A stretch of 5,765 bases of DNA from NCBI GenBank assembly GCA_946538875.1, contig CAMNHD010000117.1, positions 1 through 5,765 of the forward strand, written 5' to 3'. Of the stretch, positions 2,788-5,765 are shown one piece after another. A program made the position numbers and the translations under genes. Origin of the DNA: an uncultured Treponema sp. Lineage in GTDB: Bacteria; Spirochaetota; Spirochaetia; Treponematales; Treponemataceae. Each line of letters opens with the position of its first letter. Positions within the stretch are counted from its first letter, which is position 1. The notes under the pieces were generated by a model. It worked only from the letters and a program-made list of their open reading frames with translations. It ran no database searches and was not told the origin of the DNA.

Positions 2788-5765
2788 ATGAAAAGATCGT
2801 CAAAAAAGTTCAGGAACACGGCAAAACGTCTTAGAAGAAAGGTGATTGCGGGGGCTTTCATAGCCTGTCTGGCCACTGTTCCACTATGGAGCGATGATGA
2901 AGTCCTTATCTCCCTGTTTCCGCTTGCCTCCAAGTCCTTTGGTTCCACTACCGGTATTGAATACGGCATTGGTGTGGGAGGCCGTCTTACCTACCGCATC
3001 GGGGGAAACATTGACCTTTTTGTTGCCGGTGACTACAAGAATCTGGCTCTTCCAAAGGTAGACTCCATAGCTTCGTTCAGCGGCGCTGTGGGTGCCGGGT
3101 ACCATCTGCCTATTAACGACCGCTGGGGCCTTAACCTCAGTGCCCAGGTGGGAGCGTACCGTGCAAGCAAGTCCGAGGGTGTGCTTACGGGGCTTAACGG
3201 CGGCTTGAATGTTTCTTTCTCCTTCCGCGTGAACCCCAAGGTCTCCATTGATGCGGGGGCTATGGCTAACCACTATATTGCAAGTCCTGATCCTCTTATG
3301 ACTGATGTCGGCGGAACTGCCGGTCTTACGGTGAATCTTACCAAGGCCTTTACTGATGCAACCAAGGTCAAGATGGAGACTAAGGAAATTCTTCCTGTGT
3401 TCCCGGTGCTTTATTCCTGGTACAAGAAAAACTCCTTTGCCACTGTGCAGGTGACTAACGAGGAGGACACTGCCATTGACAATGTGCGTGTGAGTTTCTA
3501 TCAGCCGCAGTATATGTCTCAGCCGAATCTTTGCGGAACTGTCGCCAAGCTGGAGAAAGGACAGTCTTTTGACGCTCAGCTTACGGCTTTCTTTAACGAG
3601 CGTATGCTTGACCTGACTGAAAAGACTAATACGGAAGCCTCTGTTATAATAGAATATTCTTATCTTGGCGAAAAAAAGAAGAAGACTGTGCCTATGGTGG
3701 TACCTGTTTACGGCCGTAACTCCATGAGCTGGGACGATGACCGCCGTGCCTCTGTCTTTGTGTCTTCCAAGGATCCTGCTGCCCTGTGGTTCTCCAAGTA
3801 CATCACTTCCATTGTTCGTGAAAACATCAGGATGGGGGTTCCGCAGAATATCCAGTACGCTATGGGTATTTTTGAGACTCTTGACCAGTTTGGAATCAAC
3901 TACGTGATTGACCCGTCTTCTGCTTATTCCGACAATGTAGGTTCTACTTCAATCGACTTCCTGCAGTTCCCGTATCAGACTCTTACTTACCGCGGCGGCG
4001 ACTGTGACGACCTTTCAATCCTTACCTGCTCGCTGTTCGAGGCTGTCGGCATAAAGACTGCCTTTATCACTATTCCGGGGCACATCTTCATTGCATTTGA
4101 CTCCGGACTGACTATGGAACAGGTTTCTGCTTCCCTGATGAACAGGAATAATCTGATTGACCATAACGGGGAGGCCTGGGTACCGCTTGAAATCACTCTT
4201 ACTGATGAAGGCTTCAGCCGTGCGTGGAGGGTTGGCGCCCGTGAGTGGAACCAGGCGTTCAGGGATGGTACTGCGGCTTTCTATGCCATGGAGGATTCAT
4301 GGAAAATCTATGAGCCTGTGAGTGTTCCCGGAGCAAGTGCCAATTTTACTCTTCCTGACAAGAAGATTGTTGCCCGGCTTTTCCAGCACAGCATGGACCA
4401 GTGGATTGCGCGTGAGATTTCGCCTGTTGTGGCTCAGTACAATGCGATTCTCCGGACTGACGACACTGTTGAGGTACGTAATGAACTGGGTATACTCTTT
4501 GGCCGCTACGGTCTCTTTGTCGAGGCTGACGACCAGTTCAAGAGGGCACGCCGCAAGGGGTACATTCCGTCTCTGCTGAACACTGCCAATGTTTATTTTG
4601 CGCGTCAGCAGTATCAGATTGCGCTTGAGTGGTACAAGAAGGTTCTTGCTGTGGAAGCGGACAACGAACTTGCTGTCCTTGGAATTGCACGTTGTAATTA
4701 TGAGCTTGAGAACTATGAGGCCTGTGACGAGGCTTTTGCTCTTGTTATGGAGAAGAATCCTGCCCTGGCAAGTGAATATGCTTATCTTGGTGCCTTTGAG
4801 CAGACTTTGGGTAGAAGCTATTCTCTTGCGGACCGTCTTGAGATGACCAAGTGGGATGCTGGCAGGGTGACGACTGGTATCAGGAATGAGGGGGATCCTG
4901 ACGAGTCTGCCGACGGGTTTGAATTTGCTGATGAAAACGGTTTTATAGAGGGTGGAAAGTCTTCCCCGGAGAATGTGGCCCTTGATTCCGAGACTGAAGC
5001 GCTTCTTGCACAGTTTCCTGAGCTTGGCGGAGACAATATGCTTGTTCCTGATGCGGTTGTGCGCGAACAGGACATTAAGTCTGAGGAACCGCCTGATCCT
5101 TATGCCGAGATGGACAAGTATGAAAATCTTGTTGAGGAACTTCCGGGACTTTTGGCTCAGCTGCAGGTTCCTTCCATGGACTTTGGCGGTTCTGACTCGA
5201 CTGTTCCTGCTGTGGCTGAAAAGCTCCCTGCTGTGGCAATGAATGCTGCGCCTGCGGTAACTAAGAAGCCTGAAATCAAGGTATCAAAGCCTTCTTCTGT
5301 GAATGCTGCTGAGCAGACCCCGGCGGCGCTTAGCAGAGAGCTTGCAGTTGAGCAGTCCCCGGCAGCGGTTGTGGCTCAGAAAGTAGCGGTTGACCAGACC
5401 CCGGTGGAGGTTACCAGAGAAACTACGGTTGAGCAGACCCCGGTGGCGCTTAGCAGGGAGTTTGCAGTTGAGCAGCCCCCGGCAGCGGTTGTGGCGCAGG
5501 AAGTAGCGGTTGAGCAGGCTCCGGTGGAGGTTACCAGAGAAACTGCGGTTGAACAGACCCCGGCGGCGCTTAGCAGGGAAGCTGCGGTTGAGCAGACCCC
5601 GGCGGCGGTTGTAGCTCAGGAAGTAGCGGTTGAGCAGGCTCCGGTGGCGTTTAGCAGGGAAGTTACGGTTGAGCGGACCCCGTCTGCGGTTGTGGCTCAG
5701 AAAGTAGCGGTTGAGCAGGCTCCGGTGGAGGTTACCAGAGAAACTGTGGTTGAGCAGATCCCGGC
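2788..5765 (+). CDS. Exported multidomain protein: beta domains, intact transglutaminase-like triad, TPRs and Pro/Glu repeat tail (3' end outside window)
   Basis: The frame is open for 992 codons to the window end. Residues 1-35 form a signal peptide with an unusually long basic n-region (11 Lys/Arg in 18 residues) and a hydrophobic core at 19-34. Residues about 38-195 are a glycine-rich beta domain like the paralogue's. Residues about 212-308 are beta-sandwich-like (SFATVQVTNEE, VRVSFYQPQ). Residues about 310-505 are transglutaminase-like: YRGGDCDDLSIL (C406), then FITIPGHIFIAF (H432), then WVPLEIT (E468), giving a putative Cys-His-Glu triad. Residues about 562-680 hold about three TPR-like units (LGILFGRYGLFVEADDQFKRA; ANVYFARQQYQIALEWYKKVL). 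Residues about 690-840 are acidic and low-complexity, probably disordered, and from 842 a Pro/Glu/Val repeat begins. Bacterial members of this superfamily include peptidases and amide-bond enzymes, so the activity here is not predictable. It lies 9 bases after its degenerate paralogue, so the two proteins are probably made together. No C-terminal anchor is visible within the window. Confidence 0.93.
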   Translation, partial: MKRSSKKFRNTAKRLRRKVIAGAFIACLATVPLWSDDEVLISLFPLASKSFGSTTGIEYGIGVGGRLTYRIGGNIDLFVAGDYKNLALPKVDSIASFSGAVGAGYHLPINDRWGLNLSAQVGAYRASKSEGVLTGLNGGLNVSFSFRVNPKVSIDAGAMANHYIASPDPLMTDVGGTAGLTVNLTKAFTDATKVKMETKEILPVFPVLYSWYKKNSFATVQVTNEEDTAIDNVRVSFYQPQYMSQPNLCGTVAKLEKGQSFDAQLTAFFNERMLDLTEKTNTEASVIIEYSYLGEKKKKTVPMVVPVYGRNSMSWDDDRRASVFVSSKDPAALWFSKYITSIVRENIRMGVPQNIQYAMGIFETLDQFGINYVIDPSSAYSDNVGSTSIDFLQFPYQTLTYRGGDCDDLSILTCSLFEAVGIKTAFITIPGHIFIAFDSGLTMEQVSASLMNRNNLIDHNGEAWVPLEITLTDEGFSRAWRVGAREWNQAFRDGTAAFYAMEDSWKIYEPVSVPGASANFTLPDKKIVARLFQHSMDQWIAREISPVVAQYNAILRTDDTVEVRNELGILFGRYGLFVEADDQFKRARRKGYIPSLLNTANVYFARQQYQIALEWYKKVLAVEADNELAVLGIARCNYELENYEACDEAFALVMEKNPALASEYAYLGAFEQTLGRSYSLADRLEMTKWDAGRVTTGIRNEGDPDESADGFEFADENGFIEGGKSSPENVALDSETEALLAQFPELGGDNMLVPDAVVREQDIKSEEPPDPYAEMDKYENLVEELPGLLAQLQVPSMDFGGSDSTVPAVAEKLPAVAMNAAPAVTKKPEIKVSKPSSVNAAEQTPAALSRELAVEQSPAAVVAQKVAVDQTPVEVTRETTVEQTPVALSREFAVEQPPAAVVAQEVAVEQAPVEVTRETAVEQTPAALSREAAVEQTPAAVVAQEVAVEQAPVAFSREVTVERTPSAVVAQKVAVEQAPVEVTRETVVEQIP
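3991..4191 (+). other. Putative catalytic core (Cys406, His432, Glu468) of the transglutaminase-like domain
   Basis: Within the second operon gene, the Cys codon is at 4003-4005 in GGDCDD, the His codon at 4081-4083 in IPGHIF, and the Glu codon at 4189-4191 in WVPLEIT. The order and context match the transglutaminase-like superfamily pattern (Cys at the start of a helix after an aromatic-Arg-Gly-rich turn, His before a beta strand, acid in a W-P-[DE]-T-like strand). In the upstream paralogue the corresponding codons (2059-2061, 2137-2139, 2245-2247) read Val, Asp and Ser. Confidence 0.8.
5311..5765 (+). repeat. In-frame coding tandem repeat: 39/42-base units in a 120-base A-B-C higher-order array (continues past window)
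   Basis: Three related unit types alternate. A (39 bases) reads VEQTPAALSRExA, B (42 bases) reads VEQxPAAVVAQxVA, and C (39 bases) reads VEQAPVEVTRETx. The first unit lacks the leading Val and starts with Glu after Ala. Boundaries: A1 5311-5349, B1 5350-5391, C1 5392-5430, A2 5431-5469, B2 5470-5511, C2 5512-5550, A3 5551-5589, B3 5590-5631, hybrid 5632-5670, B4 5671-5712, C4 5713-5751, A5 from 5752. Units of the same type differ by few bases (C2 and C4 differ at one of 39), so amplification or gene conversion is recent. All units are multiples of three, so gain or loss keeps the frame. The peptide is rich in Pro, Glu, Val and Ala, and would suit an extended spacer through the periplasm or at the surface. 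This role is inference. Confidence 0.93.

Noticed and set aside
2857..2868. Lipobox at Cys27 of the second operon protein
   Set aside because: F-I-A-C lies in the middle of the hydrophobic core, with further hydrophobic residues after it, and lacks a canonical residue at -3. Cleavage near residue 35 by ordinary signal peptidase is more likely.
2884..3273. Minus-strand 129-codon open frame opposite the second operon gene
   Set aside because: The opposite strand encodes the signal peptide and beta domain of the long paralogue, which aligns with its neighbour. The antisense frame shows no recognisable motif or start context.
5311..5765. Possible CRISPR array suggested by regular ~40-base repeats
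   Set aside because: There are no unique spacers. The units are contiguous, degenerate, multiples of three, and encode an uninterrupted in-frame peptide.

Overview
The window looks like chromosomal DNA from a host-associated spirochaete, most likely a Treponema-like gut or oral organism. The basis is indirect. There are no rRNA or housekeeping genes. What points this way is a set of exported proteins, a lipoprotein signal with a relaxed lipobox, and an architecture (beta-rich exported domain, transglutaminase-like domain, TPR) that I recall from uncharacterised treponemal proteins. No search was possible, so the assignment is an inference.

Layout. Bases 1-426 hold the 5' part of a minus-strand gene for a probable lipoprotein, with a TTG start, a good Shine-Dalgarno sequence and a near-ideal sigma-70 promoter. 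Bases 427-837 are a 411-base divergent intergenic region. It contains that promoter, a GC-rich patch, a 14-base imperfect inverted-repeat pair about 115 bases apart, a second sigma-70-type promoter pointing the other way, and a structured leader. Bases 838-2778 (646 aa) and 2788 to the window end (at least 992 aa, unfinished) are two plus-strand genes separated by 9 bases, with the second gene's ribosome-binding site overlapping the first gene's stop codon. They form one operon.

The two operon genes are paralogues with the same domain order: signal peptide, glycine- and aromatic-rich beta domain resembling a small outer-membrane barrel, a second beta-sandwich-like domain, a transglutaminase/cysteine-protease-like domain, then TPR repeats. 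The downstream copy keeps a complete putative Cys-His-acid triad (C406, H432, E468). In the upstream copy all three positions are changed (V408, D434, S470) at exactly the same spacing, so the operon appears to pair an apparent pseudoenzyme with an apparently competent enzyme. The downstream protein also carries a disordered acidic linker and a Pro/Glu/Val-rich tandem repeat of 39/42-base units arranged in a 120-base higher-order pattern, still running at the window edge.

A reasonable working model is a periplasmic or outer-membrane envelope complex in which the two paralogues act together. The substrate and any link to the divergent lipoprotein are unknown.
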